Assembly (NCBI GenBank): GCA_964019055.1 | Contig: OZ025210.1 | Coordinates: 4,283,047 to 4,347,046 of the forward strand | DNA: 64,000 bases | From: Anthopleura xanthogrammica | Taxonomy: Eukaryota > Cnidaria > Anthozoa > Actiniaria > Actiniidae | Direction of reading: 5' to 3' | Shown here: positions 1 through 11,055 of the stretch, one piece after another | How positions within the stretch are numbered: the stretch's first letter is position 1 | Layout: every line of letters starts with the position of its first letter | Program-made: the position numbers and the translations under genes | The notes under the pieces: generated by a model | Database searches by the model: none | What the model was told of the DNA's origin: nothing | The model's input: the letters and a program-made list of their open reading frames with translations, nothing else

Positions 1-359
1 GATGGATGGATGGATGGATGGATGGATGGATGGATGGATGGATGGATGGATGGATGGATGGATGGATGGATGGATGGATGGATGGATGGATGGATGGATG
101 GATGGATGGATGGATGGATGGATGGATGGATGGATGGATGGATGGATGGATGGATGGATGGATGGATGGATGGATGGATGGATGGATGGATGGATGGATG
201 GATGGATGGATGGATGGATGGATGGATGGATGGATGGATGGATGGATGGATGGATGGATGGATGGATGGATGGATGGATGGATGGATGGATGGATGGATG
301 GATGGATGGATGGATGGATGGATGGATGGATGGATGGATGGATGGATGGTAATGGATGA
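1..359. repeat. (GATG)n tetranucleotide array, cut by window edge
   Basis: Perfect GATG repeats fill the first ~350 bases, then decay into GATGAATG and GGAA units up to about 445. All + frames read Met-Asp-Gly-Trp without stops; this is a by-product of the repeat and not a gene. A second, longer array of the same motif lies at 40770-41462. Confidence 0.98.
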
Positions 360-1560
360 ATGGATGAATGGATGAATGGATGAATGGATGGATTGAAGGA
401 AGAAAGGAAGGAAGGGATAGAAGAATGGATGGATGAATGGATGGTTAGGTGGGTGACAAAATATGAAAATCTGATAGACAATATTAATTATTATGCTACT
501 GCATGGGAGTTTTAGTCCTTAATTAAACTTTCGTCTCGATCCTCAATACAACTCATTAAAACCATAAATACAGAAGATCCAATTTACCTTATTTCTGCCT
601 TATTTTTATTGTTGGTTATATTTTCTATCCATGAAGTTGTCCCAAGCTAATAATCTTGTCTTTGGACCTTAGCCAACGCTTAATCAAAAATCCAATATTA
701 CTGACAAATTAAATGTTTTGTTGAAAAGGTTCAATTTCCTTGGCTTTCGATTTCGATGGTTAATTTGTGTCTAGCTAGCGTGTATAAGCTCACCTTTAAT
801 AAGGATAAGAATTCAGCAGGAACCAAGTTAGATGTATAAAATTACCAAGTCTTACAAGAACAGCGGATATCGTAGAACTTTATTCGATGGTTAAATTTGT
901 GTCTAGCTAGCGTGTATAAGCCCACCTTTAATAAGGATAAGAATTCAGCAGGAATCAAGTTGATGTATAAAATTACCAAGTCTTACAAGAACAGCGGATA
1001 TCGTAGAACTTTATCTTATTGCTATATTTAGAGACAGCTTGTATTAATTCACAAGTAAATGCTAACTACCCTCAACGGCAATTCTAAAATGATTCACTTT
1101 TTAATTAATCAACAGCTTTGTCTCGTACGCTTTTAGAGCCAGAAATTTTAATAGCCATCTATTTTGGACTTTGTCCTATATTTTGACACGGTTAAAAATG
1201 GAATTTGACTAAAATTCGAAAAATTCTTGCTACTTTTCCTTTTTAAAAGTTAACACTTAACCTTCAATTTAATTCTGTTTTGCTTTCAAACTGTCCAATA
1301 TTTTATACTATAGCAACTTTTTTATCAAGTCCCTGAAAAATATTGATTCTGCATGTAAGTTTACTGAGCGCAGAAATAATCACTTAACAAATTAGATTTG
1401 GGTAGAAGAGAACGTAAAGCAAACTCGCTCTGTAAACATTTTCTGCCAAGGTTTTGTAAACAGCGCGAGCAAACCTAGACGCTAATAAAATTCCCTTTAA
1501 CGACTTATCTAAAGTTGGAAATATCATTTTGTGAGCTGTAGATAATTGTTTTTAGTATCA
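360..1560. other. Non-coding stretch with a 131-bp tandem duplication
   Basis: No supportable exon is seen. The clear structure is a direct tandem duplication (752-882 and 883-1013), each copy starting TTCGATGGTTAA and ending CGTAGAACTTTA, with only a few differences. The rest is AT-rich unique-looking sequence. Confidence 0.75.
752..1013. repeat. 131-bp direct tandem duplication (two copies)
   Basis: Copies 752-882 and 883-1013 share the blocks GTCTAGCTAGCGTGTATAAG and TTACAAGAACAGCGGATATC, with a few substitutions and one-base indels. The high identity suggests a recent local duplication. Confidence 0.93.
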
Positions 1561-1601
1561 TTTCTTTAATGAAAGTGTTTTTAACAGTCATCAATTTTCT
1601 C

Positions 1602-1615
1602 GTAACCATGGTAAC
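1602..1615. promoter_or_regulatory. Perfect RFX X-box palindrome
   Basis: GTAACCATGGTAAC fits the RFX consensus GTNRCC-N2-RGYAAC at every position and is fully palindromic. RFX factors drive ciliary genes in animals. It lies about 620 bases upstream of the first recognised exon of the fibrinogen-like gene. Function is inferred from the motif only. Confidence 0.5.
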
Positions 1616-1767
1616 AGTCGGTGTTCAAACCCCTTGTTTGCTCATTTATCGAACGGTTAAACCAGTGAACAATCGTTAGCACGTTGTATTCTTCGTTAAT
1701 TAAAAGTCTTTTATCACAAGCTCTATTGCACGTACGGCAGATTGAAAAAAATCTTTCTGGTTACGTG

Positions 1768-1801
1768 TGACGTCAAAGCTGACGTAATGATAATGACGTC
1801 A
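1768..1801. promoter_or_regulatory. Cluster of three CRE/ATF-type sites
   Basis: TGACGTCA at 1768-1775, TGACGTAA at 1780-1787 and TGACGTCA at 1794-1801 sit within 34 bases. Full CREs bind CREB/ATF/CREM bZIP factors. Their spacing of 12-14 bp and position upstream of a TATA-like element suggest a promoter or enhancer for the + strand gene. Confidence 0.55.
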
Positions 1802-1982
1802 TAACAATCTGAGCGCATTTCTACTTACTGAGCAGAGTAAAAACGACAAATGTTAACTTAAGAATATCGGATACCCTTTTAAGATTTTTTAAACATTTCT
1901 TATTTGTAACAGGAAGTGAAGAAAAAGACAGCGCGCGGTAAAAAACGAGGTTCGTGCCCTTGTAACTGTGGAGCAAGTAGGC

Positions 1983-2130
1983 AGTGCCGTGTGGAACCAG
2001 GTATAAATAACTGATCACGTGATGATAATATATCCTCTCCCCTCCCCCTGATAACCAGTGCCGTGTGGAACCAGGTATAAATAACTGATCACGTGATAAT
2101 AAATTAATCCTCTCCCCTCCCCCCTGATAA
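1983..2130. promoter_or_regulatory. Duplicated 74-bp unit with TATA box and E-box
   Basis: Two tandem copies of a ~74-bp unit carry TATAAATA (2002-2009, 2076-2083) and the palindromic E-box TCACGTGA (2015-2022, 2089-2096), followed by a CCTCTCCCCTCCCC tract. The second TATA would place a + start near 2105, upstream of the first recognised fibrinogen-like exon. Promoter role is inferred. Confidence 0.5.
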
Positions 2131-2231
2131 CCGCGTGCCAATCAGATAGCATGGATTGCTTAAATATCCAATCCCATTGCTCTAATGCGGAAGCCATTTA
2201 AAGATCACTGTAACGTATTTTTCACGTACAG

Positions 2232-5200
2232 GGTATGGAGATGTTCCCGAGAAAGCGGGAACAACGTGCGAGGATATACTAAACAGACGAGGGTAAGTAG
2301 AGCGCAATTACTAAATCCATGAAATGAAATTCTAAAAAATATTGAGTAAAAAAGAAATAACAAACGCGCACGCGTGCGGTGTCACAAGGAGAGGAAAAGA
2401 AAGATTCAACCAATCAATGAGTTTCTTTCTGGCAAACATTGCTATAATCTTTACGCAAAAACTCATTCTCAAAATGCAAGACAGAAATGACCAAATCAAC
2501 TCAAAGTCAGCCTCATCAATCTAACGTTGGAGTAGATCTAACCACAGGGATACCACTTTAGATTATTTAAGTAAGTGTTTTATTGTACGTTTCCCATGGC
2601 AGGCCTGTCCCAAACCGCGCGTACTACCTACACGGAATAACAAAACCTGTCTTCTGTCACATGACAAACATCTCCGGATGTGGAGACGAAGGGGGCTGGA
2701 CACTAGTCATGAAGATTAATGGCTCAAAGGTATTTCAAATATATATAACCATACGACATTATTTTGGACCTCACGGAAACTCTATAGCTTTATTACCCGC
2801 TGAGTACTAGTTATGACCTTTGCTTCACAGACCACTAGTATGTAATTAAATAAAGTATTAGTCGAGTGGGTTACCTGTGTCATTATGTGAATGTTTGGTG
2901 AAAAGCGCGCGGAGTTTTCGATTTTCGTAACATGCCGCATTAGTTCTTGCTCGATCTTACTACCATGTTTGATGTGTCGTCAACATTTTGCACCGGAAAT
3001 AACCTTTTCGCGTTGGACTTTTAAGCAACTAACAGACAGAATTCCGCGTATTCCGCCTTTGGTTTTTAAACCAAACTCTATTGCGAACGTGCAAATTTCG
3101 AAGGACTTTTATCTATTACCAATATTATTTGCATATCGTAATGAGAAGAAGGCTTTTAAAAGCACTAAAGACATTGAAAGGGCTTCAACTGCATTGAAAT
3201 GGCTTCCTACAGTACGTGTGGTTTTCATTTGAACGGGAACGTTCCCAGCTTACCGCACGTGTATGGTGAAGCATACCGAAGCATCTAAGTGGCTTCCCAA
3301 AAGAAATATGTTTTCTTACAAGTTTTACAAGATAACTAGCCTGAAGCACCTGAATAGCTTTTTTGGCTGCTTCTGATTCTTGTAGAACTAATTCATGATG
3401 GTACAAAAGCATGCAGACTACTGGGTTTCAATCAGCTGATAAAAGTCTTTGAATCTTAATCAATCTGCTCCAAATGGTACTTGGTCAAACACTGACAACC
3501 AAAGACCTGTTCGACTAACACTGAGGTGTCTAGCTTTGGTGCAAAGAATGCCATATAAAGCATGATAAACATTGCACCATGCACCATGTTTGATATCTCA
3601 GAAAAAACATTAGACCTTTTTGCTCTATCACTATTTTCGACTTCGTGCGCTTTAAAAACAATAGGTGACATCAAAGAATGTGCGGAATTTGAACATCTTT
3701 AGAATTTGAAGAAAAGATGCTTGTATTTCATTGTTGTGATTAACAACGAGTCGGGCCATACCAATGCACAACACTTACGTATGCTGAAGTCATGACAAGA
3801 CTACAATTATTGTTCAACAATAATGAAATACCAGCATCTTTTGTTCAAATTCTAAAGATGTTCAAATTTCGTACAATATTTGATGCACCTATTGTTCTTA
3901 AAGCGCACGAAGTCGAAAATAGTGATAGAGCAAAAAGGTCTATTGTGTTGTCAGCCAGAAATATTTCTATTGAAAACTTGAGATTCAGCTGATGAACATT
4001 CCGCATGAGAGAGGAAAAAACGTCACTTGCCATATTTTCCAGCTCCGCTGATAATGTTCAGTGCAAGTGAATTAAACTTTAGAATCAGTTATGCTTGTTT
4101 AGGTTTTATCATGATACAGTGAACTGGTTAATTATCTTATAAATTTTTGCGCAGTTGTATCGACGAAGAAGGATGAAATTGTCTATAACCCTAATGATCA
4201 ATCATAGCCCCCTTTCAAAATCCTAGGCTCGCACTGATGTTATCTATATTTTTCTTACTCTTCAGTCAACCTTCAGTTACGATTCAAAATACTGGAATAT
4301 GGCAAATGAGTACCAACCTGAAAATGGAGCAAATCTTGACGAAAAAGAAACTAAATTGAATACCTTTTCAACTATTTCTCTTCTAAAAATCTGCTTTGGA
4401 ATGAAAAAATTCGATTCTTCTCCAATTAGCTGGCTTTCAAAGGAGCGAAGTTCGGGTGCTTCTATGATGTCAATATTTATGAATTCGAAGCGTGAAACGT
4501 TCAACATTGACAAAGCAAAGTGGTTAACCCTTCTGAATGGGTCTAAGTTGGATGTAAGTAGATGAATTATCATGATATAATATGATGGGTTCATGTATCA
4601 GTAAACGAGAAAATAAATATTTGACTAAAACGCAAGGATATCTCTGAAAGATTTACCTTTCACGCACTAAACACAGACAAACAAATAAACAACAACAACA
4701 GATAAAATATTAGACATGAATGCATAATTCTTACTTTTGCTCAACTCCACGGCATTACCACAGTTAGACAAACTAGGCGGTGTATTATGGCCTAGCTTGG
4801 GTGCAAAGAACAATATATTGGTATTGAGGGGGAAATGTCGTTTGCACCTAAACAAGACCACAATGCATCATGCTCGCGATCCTAAACAAGCCTTAAGAAA
4901 TGTTAAAATCTCTCAGCTAGCTTGGGTAGAGATAACAATAATTTGTTGCACCCAAGAAAGTTTGCAGACCACAATGCATCATATTAGTGATCTCAAACAG
5001 CCTTCTAAAATGTAGTGACGACACTAATAGCAGCTGCGTAGGAGATTACACGAAATGCTAAGATCTCACCCAACAAAGTTTGCACCCAGCCTAGACTACA
5101 ATATGCATTCTTAAATCTCTTCTTTCATTTTAGCTTGGCATAAAGGAAGATGGCTTCAATGTAGTATCATCAAGCAGTGACGGAGCCCGCGTTCGTATCG

Positions 5201-5364
5201 GAGCCATTGCCTATCCCGAATCAGGTCGTGGAGGGAGTACTCCCATCTCGTACATTGGATTTGGTGCAGGTGGTGATGCTGATAAAATGCACATGGGTCT
5301 CACATGTGGGAATGCCAACGGCAAGACGTTTATCCCTGCTTTTGGCTACATACTCGTCAAGTAG
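2232..5364 (+). CDS. Fibrinogen-like domain protein, 4 exons seen, 5' end missing
   Basis: Exons are 2232-2292, 2603-2729, 4266-4553 and 5134-5364; the phases agree at each junction and the last exon ends YILVK-stop. The joined reading gives 234 residues. It opens with a TTCEDILNRRG stretch, the usual entry to fibrinogen-type domains (C-x-E-I-L), then CHMTNISGCGDEGGWTLVMK (GGWT core), a SYDSKYW-like segment and a final TCGNANGKT region with GYILVK. Known family: secreted or extracellular fibrinogen-related proteins, including coral skeletal organic matrix proteins; likely an extracellular recognition or matrix protein. A signal peptide exon must lie upstream (the first exon starts in phase 1) but was not found. 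The second intron holds a foldback repeat. Gene identity is at domain level only. Confidence 0.82.
3607..3946. repeat. Foldback inverted repeat in fibrinogen-like gene intron
   Basis: Arms 3607-3737 and 3816-3946 are inverted copies: GACTTCGTGCGCTTTAA on the left pairs with TTAAAGCGCACGAAGTC on the right. The loop is about 78 bases. Outside this, 3418-3505 matches the reverse complement of 5645-5745 (CAATCAGCTGATAAAA, CTGCTCCAAATGG), so parts of a larger element recur at the 3' side of the gene. Confidence 0.85.
4780..5110. repeat. Degenerate repeats with CACAATGCATCAT motif
   Basis: The third intron carries diverged repeats of GACCACAATGCATCAT (4857, 4969) and related CTAGACTACAATATGCAT (5092), interspersed with CTTGGGTGCAAAGAA/CACCCAAGAAAGTTTGCA. 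The same CCCAAGCTAGACCACAATGC block appears at about 10250. This looks like remnants of one element; family unknown. Confidence 0.5.
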
Positions 5365-6663
5365 ACAGGTTTTACTGGAACCATCCTTAAATGAACTTAA
5401 CGACAGTCTAAAAAGGTTTGATCAAATGCACTGAAATGGGGATTCAGTACGTAGTGGTTATGCAGAGTTTCTGTTTTAACATGAATCCGAATGAAATACT
5501 TTATAGAAACCATCGAATCTAGGATGAAACCTAGTTTCCTCTTGAATGTGAGGAAGGGAGGGGAGGGGAGGGGGTTAGCGTGAAAAGTTGCTGGGTTTCC
5601 CTTGACGTCATTTCCTGTCTCGTGCGGAATCGCAAGTTTTAAAATATTCTTTCTGGCTGACAGCACATGGTGGTCAGTGTTTGACCACCATTTGGAGCAG
5701 ATAGTGAGAACCAAATAATTTTATCAGCTGATTGAAACCCAGCAATATAGTACGACTAATAAATAAGAAAATGAGGGGGCTGCATGATCTCTGGTACCCT
5801 CCGTTGAAGAATCAATGAGAAAATATGGCTAAATTGGTAAGCTTTACTAATTACGCGAGCAATTACATTTAAGGTGGCTCACTCGTAGTTTTTTCAAGGT
5901 GACACTTTTGATTGAAGTCGGTAAATAATAATTAGTCCTACCTTAGCTGGAGCGATCAAATTTTCATACCAGAGGTAGGACTAGAATGAACACGTTTGTA
6001 GTAATGTACGTTTCAGCTGAATCGGCGTTACTATGGTGACGATAAACGAATACACCCGAAATTGGTTTTTGTAAAATATCTTTTGATTTTGCATGTTTCA
6101 AAAATAATGAGTACAACTATGTAGTTCTGCAATAGATGGCACTCGAGATATTAATCAGTCTTGATTCAATGTGTTTGATTTTTTTTGCATGAAAATTGAA
6201 AATAAAAGTGAAATATAACGAGACAAACAACGTCCACGAAATAATTCTAAATTACTGCCAAACTTTTCTTAATAAGATTGACTTGATAGTCACAATCATA
6301 AGATCAAGACCTATGTTCAATGTTTTCACCCCTGTTGGTATTTGAGTCTCGTACCCAGAGCTCCTCGATTTCGTCCCTCTTGGTATGTATGCTTGGCGTA
6401 CATTGCGCATGCGTATCTTACAAGAATAGTTTTTCCCCTTTTCTATTTTCATATCCTTTCATTTGATGTTAAAAGTGCCTCCTGTAAAAATTTGATTACT
6501 CTCCTAGTTTGCGTGTAATACTTCGGGGCTAGCCTTCAAAACGCATCCCACATGCATGGAAAGGAGTGACTATGGGTGCTTAATCATCAGCGACAAAATC
6601 GAGAAACCGAGTTTACTGGTCATAGCAAGGGGTTAATCATCTACGGTTCGGGGCCGCCTAACC
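5365..6663. other. 3' flank and spacer, no gene recognised
   Basis: The 3' UTR of the fibrinogen-like gene probably begins here; an AATAAATAAG run at about 5758 could be its polyadenylation signal. It also holds the inverted copy of the upstream repeat (5645-5745). No exon with support is seen in 5765-6660. Confidence 0.6.
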
Positions 6664-6786
6664 TCAGTCTCTCTTAGGCTTCGGCAGATCTTCCTGATTA
6701 GTCTGTAATTCCTCCCGGGATAGCGGTGTTGGGACCGAAATCTCCAGCGTAGCCGTAAGTCCATACGACGCTTCAGCACTCGATGT
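6664..6786 (-). CDS. Candidate terminal exon (possible alternative TSSK 3' exon)
   Basis: On the minus strand a good acceptor (ATAATTCCAG) opens a 40-codon reading, TSSAEASYGLTATLEISV and onward, rich in Thr/Ser/Glu/Pro and ending KPKRD-stop. Codon choice looks like the neighbouring TSSK exon and unlike the AT-rich spacer. The acceptor is phase 0. The TSSK coding end contains a phase 0 GT immediately after its GAT codon (exon end 7107, followed by GTATAA), so splicing from it would replace the last Val and stop with this tail. The TSSK polyadenylation signal at 6939-6944 lies between them, which fits an alternative end. It may instead belong to an unseen gene, or be chance. Confidence 0.35.
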   Translation of the reverse strand, partial: TSSAEASYGLTATLEISVPTPLSREELQTNQEDLPKPKRD

Positions 6787-6938
6787 CTGGAATTATGGTC
6801 TTGGTGATTTTGAATTAATAAAAAAATATCGAATAGAAAAATAAGTGTACATATACGCATAAGGCCCTAATTTCTATCCTAGCTTACGTCTGTCTAAATG
6901 GCACAAATGAATCTAGTACTCTCTCTTAGTTTTAGAAT

Positions 6939-6944
6939 TTTATT
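6939..6944 (-). terminator. AATAAA polyadenylation signal for TSSK gene
   Basis: TTTATT on the + strand reads AATAAA on the minus strand, about 157 bases past the kinase stop codon; a normal 3' UTR distance. Confidence 0.6.
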
Positions 6945-7100
6945 TGGATGAAAAAATTCAACTTGACGGTGGACAAGATTGGTGACTGTAAGATATTTCA
7001 CCCTGTCTGTTCGTCTTATACCAGGAGGGCTTACTTGTTAAGATCTGGTTAAGACACTTCGCTTTCACTATCGAAGATAGTCTGCAAGTTTCTCATAAGT

Positions 7101-8519
7101 TTATACATCAGTGTCTCCGGAATACCCTGAATCGCCGGACTTTTTGCTACTACTACGGCTTGCCTCGTTCGATCCGCTTTGCGTGCTCTTCACAGACCCT
7201 TCATCGATCTTGGGAACTTCATTCAACTTTATTCCCAAAAACCACGAATGCTTTCTAATATTCTCGAAGCTAAGTCGCACAGTTACATCTGCCACCAGCA
7301 TTTTCCTTACCAAGTCTTTCGCTTCTTCTGATACTTTTCTTCGTCTTGAGAAAACCACTTCTCGTGACACTTGCTCAAGGAGGACTTTAAGGTTGGTATC
7401 ATCAAACGGTAGACTTGCGCACACCATAGTGTATAATACAACCCCTAGACTCCATATATCAGCCAAGGTGCCATCATACGCGATGCCGCGTAGTATCTCA
7501 GGAGGCGCGTATGCGTATGAACCGCAGAATGTCTGACTCAAACGCCTTTTTCCAGTCTCGGGCATTATATGCTGCGTTCGCGCAAAACCAAAATCTGAGA
7601 CGATAATCCTGTTACCGTGATTCAATAGAATATTTTCACACTTTAAATCCCGGTGAACCACACCTTTGTTGTGTAGGTATTCCGTAGCGTCGACCAGTTG
7701 GTGGAAAAGTTTCCTTGCCTCGTCTTCTTGGATTGGTCCATTTGATCGTATGAACTCCAAAAGGTCGCCATTATCTGCTAGATCCAAGATGATGTAAATT
7801 CTCGAGCTCGTCTCGATGGCTTCGTGTAGCCCCACGATGTTCTCATGGCGCAAATGCTTCATAACTTGAATCTCGCGAGGCAGGAATTTGGTCAAGTAGT
7901 CCTCCGGGGCTTTTTTCTTTGTAACGATTTTAACGGCGACTTGTTTTTTGAGTTTTCTTGAGTAAGCAGCCTTTACAACTGCGTATGAACCTGTAGTAAA
8001 ACAAGTTAAGCGCAGATTACGTTTATAGAGCGTTCTTATGTTTCTATGATCTTGACAAGTTCGAGACGTTTGGGTTTTAAATTCTTCGTTACTTCGTCAG
8101 TCAAAAAATATTACTGAACTCAGACCGTTATGAAATTTGATTGACGAAGGCCAAATCACGAGATAACGTACCGCCTCTTGAATTCTCTGTGCAGAAATGA
8201 TAACTGAGCACTCTAGATAAGCAAGAATGCAAGAAGAAGCAAAGATATCCGATATGCGCGCGCGCTTAAAACACACGACACAACGCTGAACGCGAGAGAA
8301 ATCAAATGTCTTACCTTTCCCTAGGGTGTCCCCTAGTGCATAACCATAAGCCGATAATACTGGAATAGCCGTATCAAAGGATTGACCCCCGTCTTTGTCC
8401 TTTGACGAATGTCTGGACTCGGATCTTCCGCGCTTCGTTTCAGTTTTTTGCTTGGCTTCACCGTCAGTAGTCGCAGAAGATTTTTTCTCGCCATTTGTGC
8501 TGTCCGGTGGAGTGGACAT
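7101..8519 (-). CDS. TSSK: Testis-specific serine/threonine kinase (TSSK family), complete
   Basis: Two exons, 8519-8315 and 7990-7101, join in frame (phase 1) to give 364 aa. A charged 50-residue leader is followed by the kinase domain: glycine loop LGKGSYAVVK (66-75), VAVK lysine K89, αC glutamate E108, catalytic HRDLKCEN (D183), DFG D201, activation loop TFCGSYAYAPPE with T222 as the likely phosphorylation site, DIWSLGVVLY, and a Ser/Gly-rich tail (GDSGYSGDTDV). All catalytic residues are present, so it should be active. The CGSYAYAPPE loop and HRDLKCEN motif are TSSK hallmarks; in mammals these kinases act late in sperm formation. Start chosen at the only upstream Met in frame. Two CRE sites lie ~220 bases upstream. 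Which TSSK paralogue it matches cannot be told here. Confidence 0.95.
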
Positions 8520-8735
8520 ACGTTGTAGATAGTGAAAGACTCGATTTACGGTGCGTCCCAGTATCTTGACGATGACATAGGTCGCCGGCTACAGGTCTTG
8601 AACGTAGCCCTTCACCTAGAAGCGGTCGGTTTAGATCGCCTAAGTGATGAAGGTATTATCCGTTTTCTCGTTCGATAGAAGCGCGCACGACTTAAATTGA
8701 ACAATTAGAACAGTTATATCGAATTTGTCGAATGA

Positions 8736-8759
8736 TGACGTCATCTATTTGTGACGTCA
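8736..8759 (-). promoter_or_regulatory. Two perfect CRE sites upstream of TSSK
   Basis: TGACGTCA occurs at 8736-8743 and 8752-8759, 16 bp apart, 217-240 bases before the TSSK start codon. Mammalian postmeiotic testis genes are commonly driven by CREM through such sites. Role here is inferred from motif and position. Confidence 0.55.
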
Positions 8760-9140
8760 TACCTCAGTTTTTTAATTTAACGAACAAACTAAATAGTACC
8801 AATTACTCAATTAAACTGTTAATCAAGGATTTTAATATGGGATCCCACGATCCCTTGTTTTTAGCGCAAGAAGCCCGAGTAATAACCTCCTCTTCTTCCG
8901 ATTGTGATCTGCCAACTTATGCAAACTAAAGGAAGCCCGAGTAATTCTACCAAGTCTTCCGTCTTCCACTCGTTTGAAGTAACAGAAACCCTAGTGAACA
9001 CTTCCAAGTCTTAGTCATTCAAAAACTTGTTTGAAAGATATTTATTTTATTACGCATCGTGAGGCACAGTTGTATGATGACAATAACAATAAATATAAGC
9101 GATGCTAGATAAAAGCTAGAATATAGGTAGATTCTATAAT

Positions 9141-9335
9141 TTAAGTCTTTGTAGAGATATTTATGGCCGAGGACTTCTCGCCAATCCCCAAGCTGCTCGG
9201 CCCCGCATGGACGGAGTAGCCTAAACGCATACCCGCTGCCCAGGACAGAGAAGTACTGGAACTAGAGACAGGGCTGAAAAACGAGTCAGCGTATGTAGGT
9301 AAAATCGCTGGCTCACCTGCTTGGTTTACAAATGC
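9141..9335 (-). CDS. Orphan terminal exon candidate, unknown product
   Basis: An acceptor (TTTTTCGAAACAG) opens a 64-codon phase 0 reading, AFVNQAGEPAILPTYADSFF, then a Ser-rich stretch and MRLGYSVHAGPSSLGIGEKS, stop TAA; the sequence then turns AT-rich. Not recognised. Its upstream exons should lie between 9336 and the FARP stop at 11056 or further, but none was found. A competing frame across the same DNA from 9257 (YFSVLGSGYAFRLL) runs into a hydrophobic stretch and cannot be excluded. It could also be a dead exon. Confidence 0.35.
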   Translation of the reverse strand, partial: AFVNQAGEPAILPTYADSFFSPVSSSSTSLSWAAGMRLGYSVHAGPSSLGIGEKSSAINISTKT

Positions 9336-11055
9336 CTGTTTCGAAAAATCAAAACAGTGCAAATAAGCTTATTCTTTAAAGGTTGGGTTACTACCAGATT
9401 TTGTGTAGTTATGCACACATATTTCTAGCCGCTATGCTTGTTTTATTGGACACTTTTGCGCATTTTTGCGCTTACGTTTTTAAGCCCTGTTGCAGCTCGA
9501 GTCTCTGGTTTAAACTCAGATAATCGTTTAGAAGCCATAACGAGAGAATAGGATTATTACTTGTCACAGGACTTTCATAGAAATACTATAACAAATTAAC
9601 TAAATGGATAAAAAAATTAAATGAAAACATAAAAAGAAACAAAAATTTAACAAAAATTTTTATAAAAAAATATTTTAACTTTCTAACAGCTTTGTCGATT
9701 CTCTCATCTAATACGTTCGGTACATAAAGCGTTGAATGCCTCAAATGAGTCATAAAATAAGATTTTTCAGTAAAATGAAGTCTATTAAAACATTAATTCA
9801 GAGTGCCAGACTTACACAACGACCGCCTCACGATTAATTGACGAGTATTATTACGACCATGTTACGACTTTTTAACGATAATTCAAAATAGTAACGATTA
9901 TTCGCCGAATTATGTACCCGGTTTTGCGCAACATCTAAACGAAATCATTCGAATACTTAAGCGGTTTTTATACTGTATTATAAAATAACTGTTATAAATC
10001 TCGAGTTCTGATTGGTTAGGGCACGTGCTTTATGCGAGCACACAGCACGCGCGCCCGTTTTCTATTTCTTCATAAACAAGTGGTCGAAGGCCAAATTAGA
10101 GTAAGAATGGCATCGACTACTCTGGTAATGAATCTTATTCCCACAGAACTGACTCGCTTTCATAGACCTTTTCTGCGATAGCGAACATTGTGGTGTAGCC
10201 AGAGTTCAAGCATCTTATGTTCACTATGCTTAATGTGGTGTTGTTTGTACCCAAGCTAGACCACAATGCAACCTGTTTAACGAGTTCAGACAGAAAAGGC
10301 TATTTTCGGTTTTACGGCACATATTTCCAAAATGGCGTCTAGTTCGTCCCCTGAAACTGTCCCACAATGCACTGCAATGCCACCTCGACCCATGTTCTCG
10401 GTTTCACCATGGTCCTTTCACTTATTTGGGAAGATGAAAACGGTCTCTGGGAACGAGAATACTGGCTGTGTTGTTTTGGTATAGTAGTTTTAATATCTCG
10501 GTGTAAGCCGGTCTCTATAAGCGTTATATCACCCCACTTCTACGTCATATAAAGATATAATTCCTTTTGAAATGAATTGGTTTTTTTCTACATGATTCCG
10601 AAATCTTTTTTTCCACGTCATTGACTAAATGAAGCCCTTATATTCTATAATTCTCATTTTTTACAAATACATTATTGATTATTACAATTATTGGAAATTC
10701 ATTAAACGGTACGGGTAAAGCACTTCTTGAACAAGATTGACTTTACCTGGCGTTCACTCGGGCTCCCTTGCATAAAAGCACTAAGTTACTAATGAAAATA
10801 TCTCATTGTAAGCCTTACCCGTGGGCTGTCTAAACAAGGAGCCCGAGTAATAACATTGTGTGTTCCCTATTTTATTAAAAGGGAAAAACGGCCGAAAAAA
10901 GACTTTTTTTCTGCGTAGAGCTACTCGAGATTTGCTACGCATTTCACCTGAAAACTTAGAAAATTCTATACATTTGGAGTACTTTGCAATATCAAGGCCA
11001 TTATAAAATTTAGGGAGCAGCTCTCACTGCTCAAATTTACAATAATTCCATTGAT
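9336..11055. other. Spacer between TSSK and FARP, no gene recognised
   Basis: Mostly AT-rich. A block at about 10005-10080 (TCTGATTGGTTAGGGCACGTG, then CACAGCACGCGCGC) recurs at 44470-44520 and 44700-44730 and is a dispersed repeat. TTTATT near 10869 reads AATAAA on the minus strand and may end the FARP transcript. Confidence 0.6.

Noticed and set aside
2892..3232. 113-aa + strand ORF in the fibrinogen-like gene intron
   Set aside because: No family motif, no splice sites, and it lies between two exons that join in frame without it.
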